From positions 1 through 64,000 of the forward strand of contig DVGN01000100.1 of the NCBI GenBank assembly GCA_018712725.1: 64,000 nt of DNA. Direction: 5' to 3'. The DNA comes from Candidatus Scatosoma pullicola (GTDB lineage Bacteria > Bacillota > Clostridia > Christensenellales > Borkfalkiaceae). Below are positions 40,614 through 49,518 of this stretch, piece after piece. The notes under the pieces are model-generated. The model saw only the letters and a program-made list of their open reading frames with translations, had not been told where the DNA came from and did not search any database. The translations under genes and the position numbers were made by a program. Positions within the stretch are counted from its first letter, which is position 1. Each line of letters begins with the position of its first letter.

Positions 40614-40642
40614 ATTATATACGATTTTTTTTCTTATGGCAA
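40614..40642 (-). promoter_or_regulatory. Sigma70-type promoter for rplS (TTGCCA-N17-TATAAT)
   Basis: Reverse complement TTGCCA at 40642-40637 and TATAAT at 40619-40614, spacer 17; ~100-nt leader before the start codon. Confidence 0.7.
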
Positions 40643-41233
40643 GCGATTTTGACCGCCTTTTTCGCTTTTTTCCGCTTTTCGGGAGAAATTTTCGCAAGGG
40701 TCGCTGCCCAAAATCACGACGAGCGCGTTTTCCTGCACGTCCGGTTTCCCCCGCTTTCCGCCCCTTTTTCTTCCCGGACTTTCCCCCTTTCCCGCGGGCA
40801 GGTATGCGATGAGGAGCGGAACGCCCTGCCACGCCTCCGCGTCGCGGGCGGAAAAGACAAAGCGGCTGCGCCCTTCGCGCAGGTTTCCGCCCTCAAAAAA
40901 GCGCACGTCCATCGCCAGAAAGGGGCCGAAGCACTCGAAAGAGGCGCTCTCCGTGACGGCGAACGCGTAGCTGTCGGCATTTTTCCGGATGGCGGCATAG
41001 ATACAGAGGAAATAGCCCGCCCAGCCGGACAGCCCCGCAAACAGGCAGAAAAGAGCCGCCGCCGCAACCCTGCCCCCGACATTTCTGAAAAGCAGCGCCG
41101 ACGCCAGCCCGCAGAGAAAGCAGAAAAGAGCCGCCGTAAAGAGCGCGGCAAAGAGAAATCTGAGCCGCGCCGCCTGGGCGCCGCGGAGAATTTTTTCCGC
41201 GTTTTTCCTTCCGTCCTCCCGTCCGTCTTTCAT
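40634..41233 (-). CDS. Hypothetical protein with two TM helices
   Basis: ORF 199 aa: RFLFAALFTAALFCFLCGLASALLF / AAALFCLFAGLSGWAGYFLCIYAA; its 3' end overlaps the putative rplS promoter. Confidence 0.5.
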   Translation of the reverse strand: MKDGREDGRKNAEKILRGAQAARLRFLFAALFTAALFCFLCGLASALLFRNVGGRVAAAALFCLFAGLSGWAGYFLCIYAAIRKNADSYAFAVTESASFECFGPFLAMDVRFFEGGNLREGRSRFVFSARDAEAWQGVPLLIAYLPAGKGESPGRKRGGKRGKPDVQENALVVILGSDPCENFSRKAEKSEKGGQNRLP

Positions 41234-41366
41234 GCCGCCCTCCCCGACCGTTTTTTCAAAGAAATGCCGCGCCGCGCCCGGCGTCGGGCGATTTTATTGT
41301 AACAAAGCGGGGAAAAAATGTCAATAAAATTGTACAAGCGTCTTTCTCTTTTTTCCGTTTTTTTCC

Positions 41367-41395
41367 TTGACATCGCCGTGCGTTTCCTATATAAT
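41367..41395 (+). promoter_or_regulatory. Consensus sigma70 promoter TTGACA-N17-TATAAT
   Basis: TTGACA 41367-41372, TATAAT 41390-41395. Confidence 0.9.
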
Positions 41396-41443
41396 GGCAC
41401 TGTACGGTTTTTTCCGTCCCCCGCCTGCGGCGGGGCGGGCGGA

Positions 41444-41558
41444 AACCGCGGGGAGTAGTCGGGGCGCCCGAAGGCAAAGGGCGTCCGGTGAAATTCCGAT
41501 AGCACGATCCGCCGGAAAAAGCGGATCTGGGTTCATCCGAAACGACGAGACCGCGGCG
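41444..41558 (+). ncRNA. yybP-ykoY manganese riboswitch
   Basis: Signature GGGGAGTAG (41450-41458) and GAGACC (41547-41552); P1 CCGCGG (41446-41451)/CCGCGG (41551-41556); inner GTCG/CGAC pairing. Confidence 0.88.
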
Positions 41559-41626
41559 CGGATTTATGCGTCTGTCACAGGCGCGCCCTGCGCCCGCGGT
41601 CTGTTCGCATTTTTTACACTTTTTTC
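41548..41626 (+). terminator. Riboswitch expression platform: AGACCGCGG...CCGCGGTCT hairpin plus U-rich tract
   Basis: Arms 41548-41556 and 41594-41602; the 5' arm overlaps the P1 3' strand; ATTTTTTACACTTTTTT follows. Confidence 0.75.
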
Positions 41627-41647
41627 TACTTTCTCGGAGGTTAATTT

Positions 41648-42775
41648 ATGTTGGACTTTCTCATCGAGACGGTCATGGCGGTCGAATGGCGGCACGTCGT
41701 GATGTGGATCATCGGCGGAATCCTGATCTATCTTGCCATCAAGAAAGACATGGAACCCGCCCTGCTCCTGCCCATGGGCTTCGGCGCCATCCTCGTCAAC
41801 ATCCCCGGCTCGGCGGTCATCGGCAGCGGCACGGGCGACGAGGGTCTCGGCATCATCACCTCGCTGTTCAACGTGGGTATCGAAGCGAGCGAAGCCATGC
41901 CCATCCTGCTGTTCATCGGCATCGGGGCGATGATCGATTTCGGACCGCTTCTCACCAATCCCAAACTGTTCATTTTGGGCGGCGCGGCGCAGCTGGGCAT
42001 CTTCATCACCCTCATTTTCGCGGCGATCATCGGCTTCCCCTTGAACGACGCGGCGTCCATCGCCATCATCGGCGCGGCGGACGGCCCCACCGCCATCCTC
42101 GTCGCCACGGAGCTCGTCTCCAATTATCTCGGACCGATCATGGTGGTCGCCTATTCGTACATGGCGCTGGTGCCCATCATTCAGCCGTTCGTCGTCAAGT
42201 GCTGCACGTCCAAAAAGGAACGGCGCATCCGCATGCACTACAACGCAAAGCAGATCGGCAAACTCACCCGCATCCTCTTCCCCATCGTGGTGACGCTGGT
42301 GGCGGGGCTGATCGCGCCCGATTCCCTCTCCCTCGTCGGCATGCTGATGTTCGGCAACCTCATCCGGGAATGCGGCGTCCTGAAATCCCTGTCCGATACG
42401 GCGCAGAACGCCTTCTCCAACATCATCACCCTGCTGCTCGGCATCACCATTTCCTTCCAGATGCAGGCGGAACAGTTCGTGCAGTGGCAGACCCTCATCA
42501 TCATGGCGCTGGGGCTGTTCGCCTTCGTGTTCGACACGGTGGGCGGCGTGATGTGCGCCAAACTCATGAACGTGTTCTCGAAGAACAAGATCAATCCCAT
42601 GGTCGGCGCGGCGGGCATCTCCGCCTTCCCCATGTCGGCGCGCGTCATCGAAAAGATGTGCGTCAAGGAAGATCCGTCCAACCATATCCTGATGCACGCC
42701 GTCGGCGCAAACGTCTCCGGTCAGATCGCTTCGGCGACCATCGGCGGGCTCATCATCGGCCTCGTGGGGCTTTAA
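41648..42775 (+). CDS. Sodium ion-translocating decarboxylase beta subunit (OadB-like)
   Basis: FGAILVNIPGSA, GIGAMIDFGPLLTNPKL, AIIGAADGPTAI, VGANVSGQIASATIGGLIIGLV; RBS GGAGG. Confidence 0.95.
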   Translation: MLDFLIETVMAVEWRHVVMWIIGGILIYLAIKKDMEPALLLPMGFGAILVNIPGSAVIGSGTGDEGLGIITSLFNVGIEASEAMPILLFIGIGAMIDFGPLLTNPKLFILGGAAQLGIFITLIFAAIIGFPLNDAASIAIIGAADGPTAILVATELVSNYLGPIMVVAYSYMALVPIIQPFVVKCCTSKKERRIRMHYNAKQIGKLTRILFPIVVTLVAGLIAPDSLSLVGMLMFGNLIRECGVLKSLSDTAQNAFSNIITLLLGITISFQMQAEQFVQWQTLIIMALGLFAFVFDTVGGVMCAKLMNVFSKNKINPMVGAAGISAFPMSARVIEKMCVKEDPSNHILMHAVGANVSGQIASATIGGLIIGLVGL

Positions 42776-42788
42776 AGGAGGAAGCGAT

Positions 42789-43181
42789 ATGAACGAAAAA
42801 GATTACATCCTCATCGCGGAAGGGCTCGCGGACGAGACCCAAAGCACCGGCAGTTCCGACAGCCTCACCGAAAGCACCGAGAGCAGCGGGGAAGGGTTTC
42901 ATTTCCCCGGCAGCAAGGACACCATTTTGGATGCGCTCGACATCGTGTGGAAAGGGATTCTGGCGATCTTCATCGTCATCGCGGTCATCATCGCCATCGT
43001 GTCCGTCATCAATCTCTGCGTCGGCAAAGCCGCTCACGCCAAAAAGCTGCGCGAAAACCCCGAACTCGCCGCCAAAGAAGCGGCGGAAAAAGAGGAGAAA
43101 AAGCGCCTGAAAGCGGAGAAAAAGGCCCATAAGAACGGGGGCGGCAATCAGGGCGGCAGCGACGAAGCGGACCGCACCTGA
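42789..43181 (+). CDS. OadG-like small membrane protein (decarboxylase gamma-type)
   Basis: Single TM ILAIFIVIAVIIAIVSVINLCV followed by a highly charged Lys/Glu tail, adjacent to oadB-like. Confidence 0.6.
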   Translation: MNEKDYILIAEGLADETQSTGSSDSLTESTESSGEGFHFPGSKDTILDALDIVWKGILAIFIVIAVIIAIVSVINLCVGKAAHAKKLRENPELAAKEAAEKEEKKRLKAEKKAHKNGGGNQGGSDEADRT

Positions 43182-43196
43182 TCCGGGGCGGACATC

Positions 43197-44363
43197 ATGA
43201 CCGGACTTCTCGTCAGACTGTTCGTCAAAGACGCGGACAACACCGCCGACCCCGCCGTGCGGGGAAGATACGCCCGCCTCGCGGGGGTGACGGGGATCGT
43301 GCTGAACCTTCTTCTGTTTGCGGGAAAACTGACGGCGGGGCTTCTCGCCGCCTCCGTCGCCGTCATCGCGGACGCCTTCAACAACGTCTCGGACGCCGGC
43401 TCCTCCGTCATCACCCTCATCGGATTCCGCCTCGCCGGAAAGCATGAGGACAAGGGGCATCCCATGGGGCACGGCAGGCTGGAATACGTCTCCGCCTTCA
43501 TCGTGGATATGCTCATCATCCTCGTGGGCGCGGAGCTTCTCAAATCCTCTTTCGACAAGATCCTGCACCCCTCCCTGCCCGAAGTGAGCGTCCTCACCCT
43601 CTGCCTTCTGGGCGCGGCGGTGCTCGTCAAGCTGTGGCTGTTCTTCTTCTATCGGAAGATCGGAAAGACCATCGATTCGGCGGCGATCAAAGCCACCGCT
43701 TCCGACAGCATTTCGGACGCGGTAGCCACTTCCCTGGTGCTCGTCTCCGCCCTCATCGCCCGCTTTGCGGAGGTGGGGATAGACGGCTGGGCGGGGCTGC
43801 TCGTGGCGGGATTTATCCTCTTTACGGGCATCCGCGCCGCCAAGGAGACCATCGACCTGCTGCTCGGCGCGCCCCCCGATCCGGCGTTTATCGAAGAGAT
43901 CAGAGAGTACGTCAAAAATTATCCCGAAGTGGTGGGCATCCACGACCTCATGGTACACGACTACGGCCCGGGCAGGAAATTCATCTCCTTCCACGCGGAG
44001 GTGCCGTCGGACAGCGACATCAACTACGCGCACGACGTCATCGACTGCATCGAGCGGGACATGCACGAAAAATTCGGGTGTATCGTCACCATTCATCTCG
44101 ACCCCATCGTGACGGGGAACAGGGAGGTGGACGAGATGCGCGCGCTCGCGGAAGAGGCGGCGAAAGAGGTGGATCCCGCTTTCACCATCCACGATTTCCG
44201 CATGACTTCGGGCGGAAAGCACACCAATCTCATCTTCGACCTCTGCATCCCCGCCGACTGCAAGAGGGAGGACGAAGAGGCGGCGAAAGAGGTGGCGGAA
44301 AGGATTTCCCGAAAGAATCCGAACTGCTTCGCCGTGATTCATCCCGAACATCCCTTTGTCTGA
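43197..44363 (+). CDS. Cation diffusion facilitator family transporter
   Basis: ADAFNNVSDAGSSVITLIGFRLA, DKGHPMGHGRLEYVSAFIVDMLI, C-terminal cytoplasmic CDF domain. Confidence 0.95.
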   Translation: MTGLLVRLFVKDADNTADPAVRGRYARLAGVTGIVLNLLLFAGKLTAGLLAASVAVIADAFNNVSDAGSSVITLIGFRLAGKHEDKGHPMGHGRLEYVSAFIVDMLIILVGAELLKSSFDKILHPSLPEVSVLTLCLLGAAVLVKLWLFFFYRKIGKTIDSAAIKATASDSISDAVATSLVLVSALIARFAEVGIDGWAGLLVAGFILFTGIRAAKETIDLLLGAPPDPAFIEEIREYVKNYPEVVGIHDLMVHDYGPGRKFISFHAEVPSDSDINYAHDVIDCIERDMHEKFGCIVTIHLDPIVTGNREVDEMRALAEEAAKEVDPAFTIHDFRMTSGGKHTNLIFDLCIPADCKREDEEAAKEVAERISRKNPNCFAVIHPEHPFV

Positions 44364-44402
44364 AAGGACGGGGCAGGGATGCGGCGAACGAAAAATTTCA
44401 TC

Positions 44403-44449
44403 GCAAAAACCCCGGCTTTGCGGAATCCGCAAAGCTGGGGTTTTCCGAT
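44403..44449. terminator. Strong bidirectional terminator AAAACCCCGGCTTTGCGG-AAT-CCGCAAAGCTGGGGTTTT
   Basis: ~18-bp stem with one mismatch between convergent genes. Confidence 0.9.
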
Positions 44450-44467
44450 TGTTTTCTGCCTTTCGGC

Positions 44468-46213
44468 TTATTCCGCGTCTGCAAAAAGCGGGAACATGGT
44501 GAGATCTACCATCGCCATCGCCACGCCCGACCCGGAGTATACGGGCGGGAAAAGTTTAACTTCCAAAGAAGCCGATCCGCCCAGCAATGCCGCAAGCGAT
44601 TCCCCTTCATACTGCGCATCCCCCTCCGGGGTATAGAAATAAGCGCTCGTCACGGTAACGGCAACCGGAATCTCTTCGCCGGAAGTATCCTGCGGCATCA
44701 GCTCGTAGACGAAAGAATAGTTCGCTTCGCTGCCCGCTCCGTCCACCAGAGTAACCGTTCCCTCGCCGACAAACTCTCCTTCCGAATATTCGGGAGGAAA
44801 GAATGTGATGTACGACTCCGCGGCTTCTTCGGAATAGCCTTCCCAACCAATTTGCCAGACAGGATAAACCACGACCGCGTCTTCGGGAAGGGCGATGGAT
44901 ACCGACTCTTCGGAAAACGCCACCGACACGGAAATATCCGCCGCGATGCCCTGCGTGACGACGACTTCTTCCGCGTCCGAATCGGGCTCGGGAGACATCG
45001 TCTGCGTCTGCGTCATGTCAAATTGCACGCCCAGATCCATCTTTTCGATCTTCTCGCCGATGACGAGTTCCGCCGACGCCGACGCTTCGGAAAACGCCGT
45101 GCCGTCCAGATCGGGCAAATAGAAGTTGTTCTGCGCAAGGGTGGTGTTTTTCAGCATGGGTTTGAGCTGTTCGTCGATCACCGCCGCCAGATCGAACGCC
45201 TCGGCAGGCTCCGACGAATCCATAAAAATCATCTGAATGAGTTGATTCACCGTCATTTCGTCAAGCTGCAAAGCGGCGAGAAGCTGTTCCGCCGTCCCCG
45301 TACGGATGAGTTCCGCGAGCGACTCGGTCAGCTGCCCCTCTTCCACCGCCCGATCGAGCATATCCGCCACGGCGGGCACGGAAACCACGGCGTCTTTGAT
45401 CTGCTGTACGGAGACGCCGAAATCTTTCAAATAAGTATCCAGCGCGGCAACCGCCTGCGGCAGCTTCATCGCGCCGAACGGCTTCACTTCGTCGAGGATC
45501 TCCCCGACGGTGACGTCCGCGCCGAGAAACAGAAGAAGCGTATTGATTGCCGTTTCCAACGTGGTCTTTTCTTCGTCGATCCCGTTGATGAGCGCAATCA
45601 CCGCATTGATCGGCACCGCGGCGTCGTAGGAAAGGGATACGTTCGCCTTCCCCTCTTCCACCGTGCCGTACTCGTCCAAAAGAAGGGCGAGCATCTCTGC
45701 GATGCCGGACTCCTCCGCTCCGAAATCCAGCCCCGCAAGCGCGGAAAGAGCGCTAAAATCCACGGACGAAGGATTCAAGACGTAAAAACCTTCTTCATCA
45801 TATGTATACATGGCCCCGTCGATAACGTAAACGGAAGAGGAAAAACTTTTTCCCCCTTCGGGCTTGACCGTGTAATCGATAAGCATATTCAGCCCCGAAT
45901 CCGCTGCGGCGATCACGATCTCCGCGTCCACAGCCGCCGACTGGCTCATCGTCTGTCCCTCCGCCGTCATCGTCTGCGTCGTCGCTGCGGTTACGGAAAT
46001 CGTCGCGCTTTCGGACGCCGACAACTGTTCGAGCGCCGCGCGCACATATCCGATGCTCTCTGACGAAGGTCCCTCGCCGCCCGTGCCGTCCGACGCGCTC
46101 GTCCCCGAGCCGTCGGAATTCTGAGAAGTTCCGCCCGCGGGGCCGCACCCTGCCGAAAAGGCAAATGCCGCACACGCCAAAAGCGCAGCCGACTTCATCC
46201 ACAATTTTTTCAT
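44468..46213 (-). CDS. Lipoprotein, acidic, ~581 aa
   Basis: MKKLWMKSAALLACAAFAFSAGCGPAGG lipobox; secreted Ser/Ala/Glu-rich. Confidence 0.8.
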   Translation of the reverse strand: MKKLWMKSAALLACAAFAFSAGCGPAGGTSQNSDGSGTSASDGTGGEGPSSESIGYVRAALEQLSASESATISVTAATTQTMTAEGQTMSQSAAVDAEIVIAAADSGLNMLIDYTVKPEGGKSFSSSVYVIDGAMYTYDEEGFYVLNPSSVDFSALSALAGLDFGAEESGIAEMLALLLDEYGTVEEGKANVSLSYDAAVPINAVIALINGIDEEKTTLETAINTLLLFLGADVTVGEILDEVKPFGAMKLPQAVAALDTYLKDFGVSVQQIKDAVVSVPAVADMLDRAVEEGQLTESLAELIRTGTAEQLLAALQLDEMTVNQLIQMIFMDSSEPAEAFDLAAVIDEQLKPMLKNTTLAQNNFYLPDLDGTAFSEASASAELVIGEKIEKMDLGVQFDMTQTQTMSPEPDSDAEEVVVTQGIAADISVSVAFSEESVSIALPEDAVVVYPVWQIGWEGYSEEAAESYITFFPPEYSEGEFVGEGTVTLVDGAGSEANYSFVYELMPQDTSGEEIPVAVTVTSAYFYTPEGDAQYEGESLAALLGGSASLEVKLFPPVYSGSGVAMAMVDLTMFPLFADAE

Positions 46214-46442
46214 GATTTTCTCCTTATTTCCGCACACAACCGCTCGGTTATACTTCTGATGCGGAATAATAAATTATTTATTAACATTATATCACCCCCC
46301 CTCCGGCTTGTCAAGCATTTACACAAAACAATTTTTATATTTTCTTCTCTCCCCCGATTTTGTAAACGATTGCACTGTCATTATATCACATATACCGCCG
46401 TTTGTCAATGGTTTGTTAAAAAATATTTTCGCGGAAGCCCCC

Positions 46443-47138
46443 TCAAAGCAGGCCGGAAATGCCTTTTACGGCGGAAAAGACGCCGAAAAGGACGAGCACG
46501 GCGGGCAGAATCCAGGCGGAGACCTTCCCCATGACCCTTTCCAGCCCCGCGATCGCCCTGGTCTTTCCCAGGGCGTTATACGCGAAACAGAGGAGAATGA
46601 GGGGCAAGACATACACAAAGCTGTACACCGCCGTGAGCAGGACGACGACCGCCGCATGCGGGGACTCCGCCGCCATCGCCCCCAAAAAGCCGAAATAGGG
46701 CAGGGCGCTGGTCAGTTCCGCGCCCGTAAAGGCGACGCCAAGGCCGAACAGCACGGGGCAGGAAAGCTCCCTGCGGGGGAGTTTCGCCCCCTCTTTGTCC
46801 TCCGTTCCCTCCCCTTTCCGCCTGCGCGAGCGGAGGACGCGCAGGGACAAAAGTCCGCCCGCGGTCAGGCACAAAACGCCGATTGCAAGGAGCAGGGAAG
46901 CGGCGAGCGCGGGACGGCTGTCCGAAATGTGCCGCCAGAGCCGGAGGAGGGGTTCCGCCGCGCCGTAGTAGACGACCAGCCCGAGCGCGAGATTGGTCAA
47001 AAACATACCGGCGATGAAAAACCAGATCTTCCGCTTTTTTTCGAGAGACGCCTGCAAGAGAAGCTGCTGGGCGATCGCCGTGGGATTGAGGCAGTCGAGA
47101 AAGCTCGCCGCAAACAGAGTGCCGATGAGTGCCGCCAT
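46443..47138 (-). CDS. Six-TM membrane protein, GAP/LysE-DsbD-like family
   Basis: MAALIGTLFAASFLDCLNPTAIAQQLLLQASLEKKRKIWFFIAGMFLTNLALG; RBS AAGGAGG. Confidence 0.7.
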   Translation of the reverse strand: MAALIGTLFAASFLDCLNPTAIAQQLLLQASLEKKRKIWFFIAGMFLTNLALGLVVYYGAAEPLLRLWRHISDSRPALAASLLLAIGVLCLTAGGLLSLRVLRSRRRKGEGTEDKEGAKLPRRELSCPVLFGLGVAFTGAELTSALPYFGFLGAMAAESPHAAVVVLLTAVYSFVYVLPLILLCFAYNALGKTRAIAGLERVMGKVSAWILPAVLVLFGVFSAVKGISGLL

Positions 47139-47160
47139 GAAAACCTCCTTGTTTCCGGAC

Positions 47161-47233
47161 AAAAAAAGAAGCGACGCGCTCCCGCCACAAGGCCTAAGGC
47201 GGAAACGTATCGCTTTTCTCATCCGGCGATGAG
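47161..47233 (-). promoter_or_regulatory. Structured 5' leader with attenuator-like terminator upstream of the GAP-like gene
   Basis: -10 TATAAT (rc of 47255-47260), then hairpin CTCATC-GCCG-GATGAG, then AAGCGA-ACG..CCGCC...GGCGG..CG-TCGCTT followed by TTTTTTT. Confidence 0.6.
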
Positions 47234-47313
47234 TTCTTTCTTGAATTTTCGGTTATTATAGCATACCGGCGGACGCCTGTCAAGCCGGAAAAGCCCTTTT
47301 CGGGGGGAATTTT

Positions 47314-47751
47314 TCACTTCGGGGCGGAATTTTCTTTTTCCCCCGTCTGCCCTACCCTGCCCGCGAGCACGTCTGCGAGCGTGAGGCCACCCAGGTATTT
47401 ATCGACGATGCCGTCCAGCTCCCGCCAGAGGGGCATGGTGAGACAGCCGTCCTTGCGGGGGCATTCCTCCCCGCCGCAGGAGACGGGTTCTATCTCCCCT
47501 TCCGCCGCGCTGAGGATGTCCAGAACGGAATATTCTTCCGGCGGGCGGGAAAGGCGGTAGCCGCCCTTTTTGCCGCGGCGGCTTTCGAGATACCCCGCCC
47601 GGAACAGCGCCGCCGCGATCGCTTCGAGATATTTGAGGGAAATTTCCTGGCGCGCGGCGACGTCCGAGAGGGAAATATATCCCTCCTCTCCGTGCGACGC
47701 CAGATCGAGCATCACGCGCAAAGCGTACCTGCCCTTTGTGGAAACCAGCAT
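47314..47751 (-). CDS. Rrf2 family transcriptional regulator (IscR-like)
   Basis: MLVSTKGRYALRVMLDLASHGEEGYISLSDVAARQEISLKYLEAI; Cys cluster CGGEECPRKDGC. Confidence 0.93.
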   Translation of the reverse strand: MLVSTKGRYALRVMLDLASHGEEGYISLSDVAARQEISLKYLEAIAAALFRAGYLESRRGKKGGYRLSRPPEEYSVLDILSAAEGEIEPVSCGGEECPRKDGCLTMPLWRELDGIVDKYLGGLTLADVLAGRVGQTGEKENSAPK

Positions 47752-47772
47752 TCCGTTTTTCCTCCCGCCCGG

Positions 47773-48330
47773 TCAGATGCCCTGATGACGGGTGATGTAC
47801 AGCCCGATCTTGTCGTTGAGGATCTCTATAACGCTCTGCGGCGTGGATACCCCGTACACTTTGTCTTCGGGGATATTCGCATAGCGCACGGCGTCGTCCA
47901 GCCGGGTGTCCGCAAGGCGGGAACTCCATCCGCCCGAATCGCGGTAGGCGATGATCAGCCGTTTCAGCGACCAGGCGAAGGCGAATTCGCAAAGCGTGCC
48001 CGCGCCGCCGCCCACGCCCACCACCGCGTCCGCGTTGGCGACGAGCGCGTTGCGCATCATGTCCAGCCCCGTGGGAATGACGATGTCCGCATAGACGTTT
48101 GCCGTTTCCGTGTCGAAAGAGGGAACGAGCGCGACGGTGTCCCCCTCCCGGTATTTTTCGGACGCGTGCGCGCCCGCAAAGACGGCTTCCATGACGCCGC
48201 CCAAGCCGCCCGACTGCACGCGATAGCCGTTGTCCACGAGAATTTTTCCCGTTTCGAACGCCAGCCGCCAGCGGATTCCGTCCCGATCGATCTTCTTGTT
48301 GCCGATTACCGCAATCACTTTCTTTCTCAT
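47773..48330 (-). CDS. LOG/TIGR00725-like Rossmann-fold protein
   Basis: VIAVIGNKKIDRDG, VQSGGLGGVMEAVFAGA, VVGVGGGAGTLCEFAFAW. Confidence 0.85.
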   Translation of the reverse strand: MRKKVIAVIGNKKIDRDGIRWRLAFETGKILVDNGYRVQSGGLGGVMEAVFAGAHASEKYREGDTVALVPSFDTETANVYADIVIPTGLDMMRNALVANADAVVGVGGGAGTLCEFAFAWSLKRLIIAYRDSGGWSSRLADTRLDDAVRYANIPEDKVYGVSTPQSVIEILNDKIGLYITRHQGI

Positions 48331-48423
48331 ATTCTGCCTCCCCTTTCGGGCGGACGACGGCGCACGCGGCGCCCGATCCGTTCCGCCCCTTTCGGTTATT
48401 ATACACGATTTTTCCGAAAAAAG

Positions 48424-48458
48424 CAACGGGCGGAAGGAAAATTTCCTCCGCCCGTCAC
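48424..48458 (-). terminator. Terminator GACGGGCGGAGGAAATTTTCCTTCCGCCCGTTGCTTTTTT
   Basis: Perfect stem plus T-run downstream of the ROK gene on the minus strand. Confidence 0.85.
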
Positions 48459-48477
48459 ATTTTTTCACATTTTTCCG

Positions 48478-49440
48478 TCAGACGGATTCTTTGGCGAGCG
48501 CGTACGCGCCGTAAATGCCGGCGGCGTTGCCGAGTTTCGCGCCCACGATCTTCAAGGGCACCACGGAGGAAGAGACGTAAATGCGGCTTTCCACCGCCTT
48601 CCGCAGCGGCGCGAACAGGGATTCCCCCTCCCCCGCGATGCCGCCGCCCAGAACGACCGCTTCGGGGCGGAGGATATTGACGAGATTGGCGATGCCCACC
48701 GCCAGATACCCGATGTATTTTTTCACCACTTCTTCCGCGTCTTTATCGCCGAGCTTCGCCGCTTCGAACGCCGTTCTGCCGTCCACCGACGCCAGGGAGC
48801 CGTGCGCGATCTCCCACATTTTGCTGTTGAGATTTTCCTCCATCTTCTTCTTCGTGCGGCGGATGAGCGCCGTGGCGGAGGCGTAACACTCGAAACAGCC
48901 GTGGTTGCCGCAGCCGCAGAGGATGCCGTCCGCTTCGATGGACATATGCCCGATCTCCGCGCCCGCGCTCATGAATCCCTCCACGATTTTGCCGTCCAGG
49001 ACGATGCCGCCGCCCACGCCCGTGCCCAGCGTGATGAAAATACTGCTCTGATAGGCGGAGCCCGAACCGAATTTCGCTTCGCCGTAAGCCGCCGCGTTGG
49101 CGTCGTTGACCACCCGCACCTTCTTGCCCGTCAGAGACGAGAGCTTCGCGCCGAGAGGCACGTCCGTCCAGTCGTAATTGCTCCATTTGAGGACGGTGCC
49201 CGTGCCGCCGTCCACGACGCCGGGGGATGCCACCCCGATCTTTTCCACCTTGGAAAAGGGGATTTTTCCCTCTTCCGCAAGATCCCGGGACAGGGAGGCG
49301 AGCTTTTCCGCAACCCCCTCGAAGCCGTCGGAGGCGTTTGTCTCCACGCTCTTTTTCGCGACGAAGGCGCCCTTGCCGTCGAACAGCGCGCCCTTCGCGC
49401 TCATGCCGCCCAGATCGATGCCGATGATGTATCCGTCCAT
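48478..49440 (-). CDS. ROK family sugar kinase (glucokinase-like)
   Basis: IGIDLGGMSAKGALFD, LGTGVGGGIVLDGKIV, ROK Cys motif CGCGNHGCFECYAS. Confidence 0.95.
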   Translation of the reverse strand: MDGYIIGIDLGGMSAKGALFDGKGAFVAKKSVETNASDGFEGVAEKLASLSRDLAEEGKIPFSKVEKIGVASPGVVDGGTGTVLKWSNYDWTDVPLGAKLSSLTGKKVRVVNDANAAAYGEAKFGSGSAYQSSIFITLGTGVGGGIVLDGKIVEGFMSAGAEIGHMSIEADGILCGCGNHGCFECYASATALIRRTKKKMEENLNSKMWEIAHGSLASVDGRTAFEAAKLGDKDAEEVVKKYIGYLAVGIANLVNILRPEAVVLGGGIAGEGESLFAPLRKAVESRIYVSSSVVPLKIVGAKLGNAAGIYGAYALAKESV

Positions 49441-49518
49441 GATTTTTTAGTTCCTCTCTTATTTTTTTGTTTTTATTTTTTCCGGCTTTTTCCGGCTTTC
49501 GCCGACGCTCTGCACCGA

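Noticed and set aside
43634-46063. 809-aa plus-strand ORF
   Set aside because: Overlaps the CDF gene out of frame and the lipoprotein gene antisense, crossing a strong terminator; not coding.
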